Source: Paraburkholderia sp. C35
GTDB taxonomy: Bacteria > Pseudomonadota > Gammaproteobacteria > Burkholderiales > Burkholderiaceae
NCBI RefSeq assembly: GCF_003121405.1
Contig: NZ_QBUY01000048.1
Location: 1-64,000, forward strand
Direction: 5' to 3'
Length of the DNA: 64,000 nt
Of the stretch, positions 11,101-19,294 are shown in pieces. The notes beneath the pieces are model-generated. The model had not been told where the DNA came from. It did not search any database and saw nothing but the letters and a program-made list of their open reading frames with translations. A program made the translations under genes and the position numbers. Position 1 is the first letter of the stretch. Every line of letters begins with the position of its first letter.

Positions 11101-11787
11101 CTGTATCGCACGGGCGATCTTGTCTGCCGGCGCACGGACGGCGTGCTCGACTATCTTGGCCGCGCCGATCAGCAGGTGAAATTGCGCGGCCTGCGCATCG
11201 AGCCGGGTGAAATCGAAGCACTGTTGCGCGCTGCGCCCGGTGTGCACGATGCCGTCGTGATCGTGCGCGACGAACAGTTGATCGGTTATATCGCGCGCCG
11301 CGACGAAGAAACGTTCGACCAGGCCACGCTGTTTGCTGCATTGCACGCGCAACTGCCTGGCTACATGGTGCCGGCGCATGTGATCGAGCTCGACGCGTTG
11401 CCCGTCACGCCGAACGGCAAGTGCGACCGTAACGCGTTGCCGGCGCCTGCGCTGCAAAGCGCACAGGCCGCCGAACTGCACACCGATACCGAGCGCGAGC
11501 TTGCCACCATCTGGGCGCGCGTGCTGCGTTTTGAAGCGGACCACGCGATTGGCCGCGATGCCGATTTCTTCGCACTAGGCGGCCACTCTCTGCTGGCGAC
11601 GCAGGCGAACGCACAAATCAATCTGCACTGGTCGCTCGCGCTGCCGCTGCGCACGCTGTTCGATGCCCGCACGCTGGCGCGCTGCGCTGCTGCCATCGAC
11701 GCGGCGCTCGAAGCGCGCGGCGCGCACTCACTCGACGATGCAGCGCGCGCGATCGACGCGTTGCTCGGTGAACTCGAAGCGCAATGA
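2197..11787 (+). CDS. Three-module siderophore NRPS, A-T-C-A-T-E-C-A-T (ornibactin OrbI / malleobactin type)
   Basis: About 3196 residues. Domains with approximate residue of a key motif: A1 (YTSGSTG, 155), T1 (GGDS, 552), C1 (HHAISDG, 752), A2 (1215), T2 (GGDS, 1605), epimerase (HHLIVDG, 1790), C2 (HHLLLDG, 2261), A3 (2736), T3 (GGHS, 3128). Binding-pocket residues taken by hand are DLEAAGGISK for A1 (hydroxyornithine-like), DLTKVGHVGK for A2 (Asp code) and DVWHVSLIDK for A3 (Ser code). The order (modified Orn, D-Asp, Ser) matches ornibactin and malleobactin. The protein begins with an A domain and has no starter C domain. An in-frame GTG exists at 2149, but AAGGA at 2182-2186 favours ATG 2197. 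The next NRPS gene follows almost directly, and there is no thioesterase. Confidence 0.93.
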   Translation: MTIFPTALHQRLRDLARSAPNAPALAAFAPHTVRMSRGELDARASQLAAALRARGVGAEVRVGVCIERSCDLFVALLAVLKAGGVFVPLDPRHPVQRLDWMVRDAGLRHGIVTRSADQTMRARFEHCIEADAIDMAEPVDFDDAQVHPRSAAYMIYTSGSTGTPKAVVVEHGPLAAHCDAVIAAYPMTDADRVLHFASVNFDLAHEYWLAPLVAGASIAITPPGTVAPDAACALVKQERVTIAAFPPAYLREFAQAARRESVPAALRVLAFGGEAMPGDVFAEIRQTFNNVRLINGYGPTETVISPMLWPLDPHATWNDTSCASLPIGRPIGLRTARVSVTASAEGAGIDDGSAGELLLGGACLARGYHGRAAQTAERFIPDAHGAPGSRVYRTGDIARLRDDGAYDYMGRIDDQVQIRGVRVEPGEIAQCLRLHPGVRDAAVLVEETAGRTQLTACVTLNETKAEEGALREHLSRHLPDAWQPHRFALLEALPYTLNGKLDRGALRAQIATQTAHASYRAPQSETARKLAEICHSILGGAPIGLDDHFHARGGDSIAIMRLQAAIRAELRVNLRLDTLFADHSLEALVALVETAEVEERTQWLPLKAAARDSAAEFTDYRASFAQQRFWVLAQTRDAGDAYHIAAHWNIRGSIDRAVLESALAQVIERHEAWRTTLHEDENGIVMQRVHAHITVPILHVDLRSVAQDARNTRADEHANEHATQPFDLQRGPLLRASLVTFGDDEHRLMLTAHHAISDGWSSRCAFAELAEAYAALSESRAVGLPVLAAQYADFAQWQRDSLDGAERERQLRYWRDALKDAPAPLALPVDRVTPSERTLIGKRVSRRLDRQTSAAVRELAGNTHASTFIVLLTALHAWLHRLTAAADIAIAAPVANRQRAETANLLGLFINTVALRARVAPRATFSGLLAQVRETTLGAYANQDVPFDQVIDAVKPPVRRGEEWLRVKFAQQFVFDEPVTLPRAVATLTPGPDLAARFDFALDFTDDTHGIELVAAWATDCIDDATAHAWLDSFVALLTDSVTNPASQIGSLACADTRGMMLQGRTQVFEFTDVVAAFTHHANVTPQQTAVTDAHRQLTFEELDRASSRAAHALIEHGAGAEQAVALCIERSVDFVIALLAVLKAGSMAVPLDPAAPRERIEASIAACNARCLIVAANAPQIEPASHVVSLNTLVDAQGEATSVTIAPEQAAYLIYTSGSTGAPKGVVISHRALADYVQGMLDELKFAPGASMAMVSTVAADLGHTTLFGALCSGRTLHLLPKESAFDPDRFAATMRERCVGVLKIVPSHLHALLEAQQPADVLPLHALVLGGEPLPWLLVERIASLRPACRVINHYGPTEATVGALTFDATANRPITGASAGVPTGRPLPNARACVLDAEGAPVPAGGIGELYLGGPGVARGYLGRAAATAERFVPDVNGARLYRTGDRVRLRADGAIDYLGRLDDQVKIRGYRVEPGEVSATLRALDGVKQAETLAIHEAGRARLASFVVVDGAGDEAALRAQLAARLPDYMVPGTLTVCDAFPVTANGKIDRAKLRELAQQPVVQASGDAPLEGTESILADVWKEVLRAPHVGRDDNFFELGGDSILALQVIARSRKRGVRFTPKQLFDKPTVAQLAQVAQAVAVAETKAATRAVPDADKSRIALTPAQLRFFDLKIPARQHWNQAVELHADERFDLDAFAQAFGVVLAHHDAFRLRFTQGGASWTARYAAKPFDTLPLVAIEARDEHDALAQFDGVQRSFDLTRGPLAGALVAMLPDGTPRVWLAVHHLIVDGVSWRVLLEDLDAAYVAARERRVARLAAPGASASDWAQRLASNALTLFGNEIPYWNKTQQVSTALPFDNPHGTATNADAATIEWTIDVTLTHTLLTDANAAWRTQTIDLLVAALAHTLGESVDTDALLIELEGHGREALFEDFDASRAIGWLTSHYPVALPVGASGTDTLAAVKDALRAVPNKGVGFGVLRYLADEATRAALAALPRPRVTFNYLGQFGDAANDHALAARFGGAGCERDPAGPMSNALAIHAHIDGTRKLKVHWVYSAAMFDAGTVEKLARTFEATLREIASRCIERVSKRGASATPADFPLAERAGLTQAMLERLELDSRFVDDMYPLSPMQQGILFHSLYAPDRTTYVNQLVATLTSPDVTRVTDAFNRIVPQHDMLRTSFWHDADVPLQIVHRQAKLPVAVLDWRGRADQDASLAQWLDEDRAQGFDLTQAPLMRVTLIRFSEDEWRFVWTRHHLLLDGWSTARMFADVLRDYMSERRALSFGQTARLRYRDFIAWLDARDHEADKAFWLERLARFDEPTLVAPNVSAEKAAAPNHTWRAQLDAATTTKLTALARSLKLTVNTIVQGAWALALQRMTHHATVAFGATVAGRPDALPDVDSVLGLFINTLPVIATPAPQRRIAGWLADLQRDNAADAEHAHTPLFDIQRWAGQGGGAMFDTLVVFENYPVDPAWSANDERALRLSDVRSIEATDLAVTLVVQAGDTLTIDYGFDTGRIDAARVQALHRAFNASIEAFIADPQALLGSVSIATHDDLGQLAEFNDTARTWPAEQQLPLHRQFERQASATPDAIALDFIDASGTRHRVTYAELDDRANRVAGVLLNERVTADSVVALCVERSLEMVAALFGVLKAGAAYLPVDPDYPAERIAYLLDDAQPAVVLTQRSLHARVLDSIRNDGTRVLCIEELAAHAPLAAQVAVEADQLAYLIYTSGSTGKPKGAGNTHRALANRIAWMQDAYRLTPQDVVLHKTPFGFDVSVWEFVWPLSVGATLAIAAPGDHRDPARLASAIAAFGVTTLHFVPSMLGAFLGHLKDFDAAAQCTSISRIVASGEALSPELVARARALLPQAQLHNLYGPTEAAIDVSHWTCTDADAQALAVPIGKPIANIQLHALDASLHPLPAGAIGELYLGGVGLARGYLGRAALTAERFIPDPFTPGARLYRTGDLVCRRTDGVLDYLGRADQQVKLRGLRIEPGEIEALLRAAPGVHDAVVIVRDEQLIGYIARRDEETFDQATLFAALHAQLPGYMVPAHVIELDALPVTPNGKCDRNALPAPALQSAQAAELHTDTERELATIWARVLRFEADHAIGRDADFFALGGHSLLATQANAQINLHWSLALPLRTLFDARTLARCAAAIDAALEARGAHSLDDAARAIDALLGELEAQ

Positions 11788-11798
11788 GGAACGATCGA

Positions 11799-14700
11799 AT
11801 GACATCTCAACCCGATCTGCTGGCGCTTGCCGCGCGATTCGCGCAACTGCCCGACGCGCAGCGCAAGCTGTTTATCACGAAGCTCGCCGAAGCGGGCATC
11901 GACTTTCGCGTGCTGCCGATTCCGGCGCGTGCGGACCGTTCGGTCGCTGTGCCTGCATCGTTTGCGCAGACGCGGCTGTGGCTGCACGCGCGCATGATCG
12001 ATGAACCGGCGGCGTATCACGTGACGAGCCGTCTGCGGCTCGACGGTGAGCTGAATCGCGCGGTGCTGCGTCATGCGTTCGATGCGCTGATCGCACGTCA
12101 CGAAGCGTTGCGCACCACGTTTGCCGAATCCGCCGATGGCGGCGTCGAACAGGTCGTGCATGCGCCTGCGCGCTGCCCGTGGCGCTTTACCGATCTTTCG
12201 CGCGCGGCGAAAAGCGAACGAGAACGCATTGCGGCCGACGTGGCCGCGAAAGACGAAGACCAGCCTTTCGATCTCGCCAGCGATTCACTCGTGCGCGTGC
12301 ATCTGATCGCACTCGACGACACGACACACTGGCTGGTGCTGACGATGCACCACATCGTCTCCGACGGCTGGTCGATCGACGTGCTGCTCGACGAACTGGC
12401 CGCGTTCTATCGCGCTTATGCACATGGCGAGACGGTTGCGCTCGCGCCGCTGCCCGTGCAGTACGCGGACTTTTCGCTGTGGCAGCGCCGCTGGCTCGAT
12501 GCGGGCGAGGCCGAACGCCAGTTGCGTTTCTGGCGCGAACAGGTGAAGCCCGATGCGGGTGTGATCGCGTTGCCCGGCAGCGGCACGCGTCCGATGCAGC
12601 GCAGCGCGCACGGCGGACGTCACTATTTCACGCTCGATGCCAAGACCGCGCAGCGCGTGCGCGCGCTTGCGCAGGCACGTCGCGCGACGCCGTTCGCGGT
12701 GTTGCTGGCAGCCTTGCATGCATTGCTCGCGCGAGCGAGCGGCGAGTCGCATGTGCAGATCGGGGTGCCTGCTGCGAACCGCGAACGTGCGGAAACGGCG
12801 GGGCTGATCGGTTTCTTCGTCAATACGCTGGTGGTGGGCGCGCACGTCGATACGCGCAAGCCATTCGATACGCTGATCGGCGACGTGCAGCGCGCACTCG
12901 TCGATGGCCAGTCGCATCAGGATGTGCCGTTCGAGCAGGTGGTCGAGGCGCTCGGCGTGCCGCGCAGCGCGAGCCATCATCCGTTGTTTCAGGTGATGGC
13001 GTCGTATGGCGCGCGCCGTGCGATGCCTTCGTTCGGCGATGTGCGCGTGACCGATCTGCCGTTCGGCGCACCTTATGCGAAGTTCGATCTCACACTCGGC
13101 TTCGAAGAGCGCGAGGACGGCGCGCTCGATGCGGCCTTTGTCTATTCGAAGGATCTGTTCGATGCACAAGCCGTCGAGCGGATTGCGGGCGAATACGCGC
13201 AGTTGCTCGACAGCGCATTGGTATCGCCCGATGCGCCTGTTGGCGATCTCGAATGGCTGACGCCCGCAGAGCGCACGCAATTGAACGCATGGAACACGTA
13301 TGAATCCGCCGATACGCCGCTCGTCCCCGTCCACGAGAAGCTCGCACACCTGGCGAGAAAGAAGCCCGACGCGAGCGCGGTGATCGACGCGGACCGGACG
13401 CTCACGCGCGCCGAACTCGACGCGCGTGCTGCGCGGCTCGCGGCTCGAATGATGGCGGCGGGCGTGGGCGCGGAAACGCGGGTGGGCATCGCGGTTGGCC
13501 GCTCGACAGATCTGTTCGTCGGGTTGCTCGCGATTCTCAAGTCCGGCGGCGCGTTCGTGCCGCTCGATCCGACGCATCCGGCTGAACGGCTCGCGCATAT
13601 CGTTGACGATGCATCGATCGGGCATGTGGTGACCGAGCGGCGTCATGTGTCGAAGCTGCCTTTGGCGCACAACACGCGCGTCTGGCTGATCGACGCGGAA
13701 GACGAAACGCCGCAAGCCGAGATCGCGTATAGCGAGCCTGCCATCGCGCCGACACAGGCCGCTTATCTGATCTATACATCGGGTTCGACGGGCAAGCCGA
13801 AGGGCGTGGTGGTCGATCACGCTTCGATTGCGATGCATTGCGCGGCAATTGCAGCACGCTATGGCATGCGCGAAAAAGACCGCGTGCTGCATTTCATGTC
13901 GATCAATTTCGACGGCGCGCATGAATGCTGGCTTGCACCGCTGACGGCGGGCGTCGACATTCGCGTCACCGACGATGCATTGTGGCCGCCCGCGCAAACG
14001 TGCGAAACGATCGCGAAAGAACGCATCACGATTGCGGCTTTCCCGCCGAGCTACGCGCTGCAAATGGCCGAATGGGCGCGCACGCATGGCGCGCCGCGTT
14101 CGCTGCGCTCGCTCACGGTGGGCGGCGAGGCGACGTCGCGCGAAGCGTTCGCGGCGTTGCGGCAGGCATTTCCCGATGTGCGTGTGGTGAACGGCTACGG
14201 CCCGACGGAGACGGTCATCACGCCGCTGCTGTGGATGATCGACGCGCACGAGGACGCCAGCGATATCGCCGATGCCGCCTATTTGCCCATTGGTACGCCG
14301 GTCGGCGAACGCAGCGCGCACGTGCTCGATGCCAATCTGCAGCCGTTGCCGATCGGCGTGACGGGCGAGCTTTATCTGGGTGGCACGGGGGTGGCGCGCG
14401 GTTATCACGCGCGCGCTGCGCTGACAGCAGAGCGCTTCGTGCCCGATCCGTATGGCACGCCGGGCGCGCGGCTATATCGAACAGGCGATCTCGTGAGGCG
14501 ACGTGCAAACGGCGTGCTGGAGTTCGTCGGACGCATCGACCATCAGGTGAAAGTGCGCGGCCTGCGCATCGAACTCGGCGAGATCGAAGCGCGTCTGATG
14601 GCACATGAGGCCGTGCGCGATGCCGTTGCCGTCGTGCGCGGTAGCGGCGCGGATGCTGCGCTCGCTGCCTATGTCGAACTGGGCGACGAGGCAAGCAGGC

Positions 14701-16781
14701 GCGATCAACGAATCGACGGCGATGCGCTTGCGGTTCATCTGCGCCGCACGCTGCCGGACTATATGGTGCCGCCGCATATCGTCGTGCTCGATGCGCTGCC
14801 GCGCAACGCGAATCGCAAGATCGACCGTGCGGCGCTGCCGGAACCGGTGCGCGTCGAACGTCGTTTCGATGCGCCCGAAGCAGGTATCGAAGCGGCGCTT
14901 GCAGACATCTGGCGCGACGTGCTGCGCGTCGAGCGCGTGGGTCGCGCGGATCACTTCTTCGAACTGGGTGGCCATTCGCTCGCCGCCGTGAGCGTCGCAA
15001 CGGGCGTGAGCGAACGGCTGGCGCTCGACGTGCCGGTTCGCACGCTGTTCGAAGCGCCGACGCTCGCGGCCTACGCGCAGCGGGTGGCCGAAGCGCCTGT
15101 TGTCGAGGCGCGCGAGCGTGCGCAGCAGGAGTATGCATCTGGCGATTCGAACGAGCTTGCGCTGAGCGACGCGCAACGCGCGCTGTGGTTTTTGTGGCGA
15201 GCGCAGCCGGAAAGCGCGGCGTACAACATTCCCGTCGCGCTGCGTCTGCGTGGCGCTGTGGACGTGCGTGCGCTCGAAGATGCCTTCGATTACGCGGCGC
15301 AAAAGCATCCCGCGTTGCGCGTGCGGCTGGTATCGGTGAAGGGCGCTGCCGAACCGCGTCAGGTGATCGATGTCCATCGGCGCGTGAGCTTGCCCGTGGT
15401 CGATCTGTGCGCTATGGCATCGGCAGACGAACGCATGGCGGCAGCGACGCGTCTGACGGATGAAGATGCACTCGCCGCATTCGATCTCGCCGAAGCGCCG
15501 TTGTGGCGTGCGCGTCTGATTTGCATGGCAGACGACGATCACGTGCTGTCGGTCGTGATTCATCACATCGTTGCTGATGGCCACTCGATCGATGTGTGGC
15601 TCAACGACGTCCAGCACGCTTATGCGGCCGCAGTGTCGGGCGAGACGCCGAAGGCATCGCCGATGAAGCCGTCATTTGCCGCGCGCGCGAAGCCGAGGCA
15701 AGCCGACCTCAAATACTGGCGCGAGGCACTGCGCGACGTGCCGCCGATGCATCTGCCGCAACCGGCTGGCACGCGTCCCGTTGCGCCTGAATGGCGCGCG
15801 GGCCGCATTGCGTTCGCGTTCGATGCGCAACAGGCTGAGCGTGCAAAAGCGCTGGCCCTGTCGTCGCAGGCCACCTTGCCGATGTTGCTGCACGCTGCAT
15901 TGAATGTCGCGCTGGCGCGTCGCACGGGTGCGCTCGATCAGGTGGTCGGCGTGCTTGCTTCGACGCGCGATGCCGGCGTCGACGATGTGATCGGTCTGTT
16001 CATCAACGCAGTGGTCGTGCGCACGGCGATGCGCGAAGCGGGTTCGCCGCGTGAAGTGATTGCCGCCGTGCGTGAAGCTGCGTTGGGTGCGTATGCGCAT
16101 GTCGCCGCGCCGTTCGCGCGCGTGGTCGATAGCACGCGCGCGTCGCGCACTGCCAACGGCAATCCGCTGTTCCAGGTGATGTTCAACTATCTGCGTCCCG
16201 TGCAGAGCGATGCGCGCCAGTGGCATGGCGTCGAAGTGGATGAGTTCAACGATGTGCGTCATCGCGTGGTGTTCGATCTCGAGCTCGATATCGTCGAGCA
16301 TCCCGATGGCCGCGTGACGGGCGCGTTCTCGTATGGCGTCGAACTGGTGGACGGCGCGTTCGTCGAGCAGTTGAGCGCTGACTATCTCGCCACTGTCGCG
16401 CGTTTTATTGACGCACCGGATGAATCGATTGTCATTTCGGGCGCGGTGCCTTCGTTCACGTCATCGAGTGCCCAGCGCAGTGCGGACGATCTGTCGCCGC
16501 GTGCCGCGCGGCTCATGCACACGCTCGCGCGCATCTGGACTCACACCATCGACGGCCATACGCCAGGCCATGACGACAACCTGTTCGAAGCCGGTGCGAC
16601 CTCTTTCGATGTCGTGCGCTTCGTCGACGCCGCGAACCACGCGGGCTGCGCGATCACGATCGACGATGTGTTCGTGCATCAGACGCTGACGCAACTCGCC
16701 CACGCACTTGCGCTGCGACTCGACTCGGCGATCGCACAGGAAGCCCGCGAAACCGTAACCGAGGTGCGCGATGCCCGCTGA
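11799..16781 (+). CDS. Final siderophore NRPS, C-A-T-C-T (ornibactin OrbJ / malleobactin type)
   Basis: About 1660 residues. C1 has HHIVSDG near residue 184, the A domain YTSGSTG near 658, T1 GGHS near 1057, a second C domain HHIVADG near 1255, and a terminal carrier-like domain near 1600 with GATS instead of GGxS, which keeps the serine. The A-domain pocket reads DGEATGGITK, close to A1 of the preceding NRPS, so it likely loads a second N5-modified hydroxyornithine. The terminal C domain is a plausible releasing domain; in ornibactin the chain ends on putrescine. No thioesterase or reductase domain is present. An ATG at 11784 overlaps the previous stop as ATGA, but GAGGAA eight bases before 11799 supports the later start. 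Confidence 0.92.
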   Translation: MTSQPDLLALAARFAQLPDAQRKLFITKLAEAGIDFRVLPIPARADRSVAVPASFAQTRLWLHARMIDEPAAYHVTSRLRLDGELNRAVLRHAFDALIARHEALRTTFAESADGGVEQVVHAPARCPWRFTDLSRAAKSERERIAADVAAKDEDQPFDLASDSLVRVHLIALDDTTHWLVLTMHHIVSDGWSIDVLLDELAAFYRAYAHGETVALAPLPVQYADFSLWQRRWLDAGEAERQLRFWREQVKPDAGVIALPGSGTRPMQRSAHGGRHYFTLDAKTAQRVRALAQARRATPFAVLLAALHALLARASGESHVQIGVPAANRERAETAGLIGFFVNTLVVGAHVDTRKPFDTLIGDVQRALVDGQSHQDVPFEQVVEALGVPRSASHHPLFQVMASYGARRAMPSFGDVRVTDLPFGAPYAKFDLTLGFEEREDGALDAAFVYSKDLFDAQAVERIAGEYAQLLDSALVSPDAPVGDLEWLTPAERTQLNAWNTYESADTPLVPVHEKLAHLARKKPDASAVIDADRTLTRAELDARAARLAARMMAAGVGAETRVGIAVGRSTDLFVGLLAILKSGGAFVPLDPTHPAERLAHIVDDASIGHVVTERRHVSKLPLAHNTRVWLIDAEDETPQAEIAYSEPAIAPTQAAYLIYTSGSTGKPKGVVVDHASIAMHCAAIAARYGMREKDRVLHFMSINFDGAHECWLAPLTAGVDIRVTDDALWPPAQTCETIAKERITIAAFPPSYALQMAEWARTHGAPRSLRSLTVGGEATSREAFAALRQAFPDVRVVNGYGPTETVITPLLWMIDAHEDASDIADAAYLPIGTPVGERSAHVLDANLQPLPIGVTGELYLGGTGVARGYHARAALTAERFVPDPYGTPGARLYRTGDLVRRRANGVLEFVGRIDHQVKVRGLRIELGEIEARLMAHEAVRDAVAVVRGSGADAALAAYVELGDEASRRDQRIDGDALAVHLRRTLPDYMVPPHIVVLDALPRNANRKIDRAALPEPVRVERRFDAPEAGIEAALADIWRDVLRVERVGRADHFFELGGHSLAAVSVATGVSERLALDVPVRTLFEAPTLAAYAQRVAEAPVVEARERAQQEYASGDSNELALSDAQRALWFLWRAQPESAAYNIPVALRLRGAVDVRALEDAFDYAAQKHPALRVRLVSVKGAAEPRQVIDVHRRVSLPVVDLCAMASADERMAAATRLTDEDALAAFDLAEAPLWRARLICMADDDHVLSVVIHHIVADGHSIDVWLNDVQHAYAAAVSGETPKASPMKPSFAARAKPRQADLKYWREALRDVPPMHLPQPAGTRPVAPEWRAGRIAFAFDAQQAERAKALALSSQATLPMLLHAALNVALARRTGALDQVVGVLASTRDAGVDDVIGLFINAVVVRTAMREAGSPREVIAAVREAALGAYAHVAAPFARVVDSTRASRTANGNPLFQVMFNYLRPVQSDARQWHGVEVDEFNDVRHRVVFDLELDIVEHPDGRVTGAFSYGVELVDGAFVEQLSADYLATVARFIDAPDESIVISGAVPSFTSSSAQRSADDLSPRAARLMHTLARIWTHTIDGHTPGHDDNLFEAGATSFDVVRFVDAANHAGCAITIDDVFVHQTLTQLAHALALRLDSAIAQEARETVTEVRDAR

Positions 16782-17796
16782 TTTCACACGGAGTGACATG
16801 AACACATTCAAGCAGCCGTCGCTGGCGGCGTATCTGGAAGGCGACGCCATCACGGTGGCCGAAGACGGCCGCGCAGAAGGCATCGTGCTGAACGCACGCT
16901 GGACGCGTGAACAAGGCTTGCGCATCGTCGAATGGTGCAAGGGCATTTCGCCGGGCGGCCAGCGCCGTGCCGCGCTTGCCGCTTTGCGCGCAGCGTTTGG
17001 CGCGAGCCGCGACAGCAAATCGGTTGCGTTCGATGCCGGCGAGTTGCATCGCGATGCGCTCGACGCGCTGCGTTACAGCGGCGTGCTGACGGCTCAAAAC
17101 CTTTGCCTGCGCGATGCGTGGGCGCAGCAGCCCGATTTGTGGCTCACGCGCGATGCATCGACATTGCCCGCCGCGCTTTCGTACGCGGTAACGGACGGTG
17201 CACGGCATCCACGGCGCGCGCCCTACGCGGACGGTGTGGTCTATGCGCGCGATGTGCCGGACTTCGGGCATCGCTTCACGCTGCACACGGCATCCGTCGC
17301 GCGTGACCTCGAACATCTGCACACGTGGATGAACGAGCCGCGCGTCAACGCGTTCTGGGGCGAGGCGGGCACGCTCGACGCGCATCGCGCGTATCTGGAA
17401 CGCGTGCTGTCCACGCCGCATGTGCATCCGTTGATCGGCGCATTCGATGGCGAGCCGTTCGGTTATTTCGAAGCGTACTGGGCCAAGGAAGACCGCATTG
17501 CGCCGTTCGCGGCGTCGGCGGATTTCGACCGTGGCCTGCACATGCTGGTCGGCGATACGCGCTGGCGCGGTGCCGCCTGCGTGGCGGCGTGGCTGCCTTC
17601 GCTCGTCCATTACCTCTTTCTCGACGATCCGCGCACGCAGGCCGTCGTCTGCGAGCCGCGTCACGACAACGCCCGCATGATCGATTACCTGAAGCAGCAC
17701 GGTTTTTCGAGCATCGCGCATTTCGATTTTCCGCACAAACGGGCGCTGCTGATGCGCATGATTCGCGAAGCGTTCTTCGATGGCCGTCATCTGTGA
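16771..17796 (+). CDS. IucB/OrbK-like GNAT acyltransferase, siderophore biosynthesis
   Basis: About 341 residues. The C-terminal half is a GNAT-type acyltransferase of the siderophore (IucB/RhbD-like) group, with recognisable stretches VHPLIGAFDGEPFGYFE, YWAKEDRIAPF, FLDDPRTQ and FDFPHKRA. Such enzymes acylate N-hydroxy amines, here probably N5-hydroxyornithine before NRPS loading. The N-terminal 150 residues are poorly conserved. The ATG at 16771 overlaps the previous stop by 11 bases and is preceded by GAGGTG; an internal ATG at 16798 has GGAG four bases upstream and is a fair alternative. A paralogue closes the operon at 21535. Which acyl group each one transfers cannot be told from sequence. 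Confidence 0.85.
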   Translation: MPADFTRSDMNTFKQPSLAAYLEGDAITVAEDGRAEGIVLNARWTREQGLRIVEWCKGISPGGQRRAALAALRAAFGASRDSKSVAFDAGELHRDALDALRYSGVLTAQNLCLRDAWAQQPDLWLTRDASTLPAALSYAVTDGARHPRRAPYADGVVYARDVPDFGHRFTLHTASVARDLEHLHTWMNEPRVNAFWGEAGTLDAHRAYLERVLSTPHVHPLIGAFDGEPFGYFEAYWAKEDRIAPFAASADFDRGLHMLVGDTRWRGAACVAAWLPSLVHYLFLDDPRTQAVVCEPRHDNARMIDYLKQHGFSSIAHFDFPHKRALLMRMIREAFFDGRHL

Positions 17797-17860
17797 TGGC
17801 TCGCCGCGCTTTCCGTCATACGCATCACGTCCGTCGCCACTGGTAGAAGGGAGAGATTTC

Positions 17861-19246
17861 ATGAGTCAACGAGAATACATTCACGATCTGATCGGCGTCG
17901 GCTTCGGGCCGTCGAATCTCGCGCTGGCCGTGCGCCTCGCGGAAAACGGCAGTGCGCCGGGCGCGCATTGCTTTATCGAGCGGCAGCCGGAGTTCGGCTG
18001 GCATCGCGGCATGCTGCTCGACGACAGCCGCATGCAGATTTCCTTTCTGAAGGATCTCGTCACGATGCGCGATCCGAAGAGCCGCTTCACGTTCATCAAC
18101 TATCTGTTCGAGCGTGGACGTCTGCAGGATTTCGTCAATCTGAAGAACTTCTATCCGACGCGGATCGAGTTTCACGACTATCTGCGCTGGGTCGCCGGCG
18201 CATTCGACGATCAGGTGCATTACGGCGAATCAGTGACGCTGATCGAACCGGTCGCGGACGATAGCGATCCGCGCACCATCACGCACTTGCGCGTGCACTC
18301 ACGCGATGCGCAGGGCAAGGAGCGTCATCGGTTGACGCGTGCGCTGTCGGTCGGCATGGGTGGCGTGCCGCAGATTCCCGCTGCGTTCGCGGCCTTGCGC
18401 GAGGCGGCGGTGATCCATTCGTCGGGTTATCTGACCTCGATTGACGGTGTGCTTGGCGGCGCGAAAGACGATGCCGCGCGACGCCGTGTTGCAGTGATAG
18501 GCAGTGGCCAGAGTGCTGCAGAAGTGTTTATCGATCTCACGCGCCGTTTCCCGCATGTCGATGCCACGCTCGTGATGCGCGCGCCCGCGCTCAAGCCCGC
18601 CGACGACAGCCCGTTCGTCAACGAGATTTTCAATCCGTCGTTCACCGACCTGATCTATTCGCAGCCGAAGGACGCGCGCCAGTCGCTGCTCGATACGTTC
18701 CGCGACACCAATTACTCGGTGGTCGACCGGCCATTGATCGAACAGATCTACGAGTTGCTGTACGTGCAGAACGTGAGCGGCACGGCGCGGCATCGGCTAC
18801 TGAACAACTGCGCGATCGAAGCCGTGCAGGAAGTGCCGGGCACGCACGGCAACGGCATCGAAATGCGCATGCGTGACCGCATGGATGGTGACGCACGCAT
18901 GGAGCATTTCGATGCTGTCGTGCTTGCCACGGGTTATCGGCGTGACGCGCATCACACCTTGCTTGATCCGCTCGCCGCTGCGTTGGGCAAACCCGTCGAG
19001 CAATGCGAAGTGGCGCGCGACTATCTGCTCGCCACGCCTGCGCACTTTCAGCCGCGCATCTATCTGCAAGGCTGCTGCGAAGACAGCCACGGTTTGAGCG
19101 ACACGCTGCTGTCGGTGCTCGCGCGCCGTGCAGACGAAATCGCCGGCTCGCTCGAAGCCGGTCACAACGAAAACAGTTTTGCAGTGCAAGCGCGCACAGG
19201 GGCGCAAACCGGGGCGAGCGGCGGCCGCATGGCATTCGCTCTCTGA
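17861..19246 (+). CDS. pvdA: L-ornithine N5-monooxygenase
   Basis: 461 residues of the PvdA/SidA class B flavoprotein family. The FAD-binding N-terminus reads GVGFGPSNLALA, followed by the family signature MQISFLKDLVTMRDP. The NADPH site is VIGSGQSAAEVF, and a late ATGYRRD motif is present. It hydroxylates the side-chain amine of ornithine to supply the hydroxamate-forming building block. GAAGGGAGAG just before ATG 17861 fixes the start, 64 bases after the first acyltransferase. It is part of the same plus-strand operon. Confidence 0.95.
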   Translation: MSQREYIHDLIGVGFGPSNLALAVRLAENGSAPGAHCFIERQPEFGWHRGMLLDDSRMQISFLKDLVTMRDPKSRFTFINYLFERGRLQDFVNLKNFYPTRIEFHDYLRWVAGAFDDQVHYGESVTLIEPVADDSDPRTITHLRVHSRDAQGKERHRLTRALSVGMGGVPQIPAAFAALREAAVIHSSGYLTSIDGVLGGAKDDAARRRVAVIGSGQSAAEVFIDLTRRFPHVDATLVMRAPALKPADDSPFVNEIFNPSFTDLIYSQPKDARQSLLDTFRDTNYSVVDRPLIEQIYELLYVQNVSGTARHRLLNNCAIEAVQEVPGTHGNGIEMRMRDRMDGDARMEHFDAVVLATGYRRDAHHTLLDPLAAALGKPVEQCEVARDYLLATPAHFQPRIYLQGCCEDSHGLSDTLLSVLARRADEIAGSLEAGHNENSFAVQARTGAQTGASGGRMAFAL

Positions 19247-19294
19247 TAACAACAAGCAGCGCGATGCGCTGCATTCATATTTCCGAGGTTACAG

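Noticed and set aside
8689..11544. Long open frame (about 950 codons) on the minus strand inside the first NRPS
   Set aside because: It lies wholly opposite a well-supported NRPS, has no family resemblance and an Arg/His-rich composition typical of antisense frames in GC-rich DNA.
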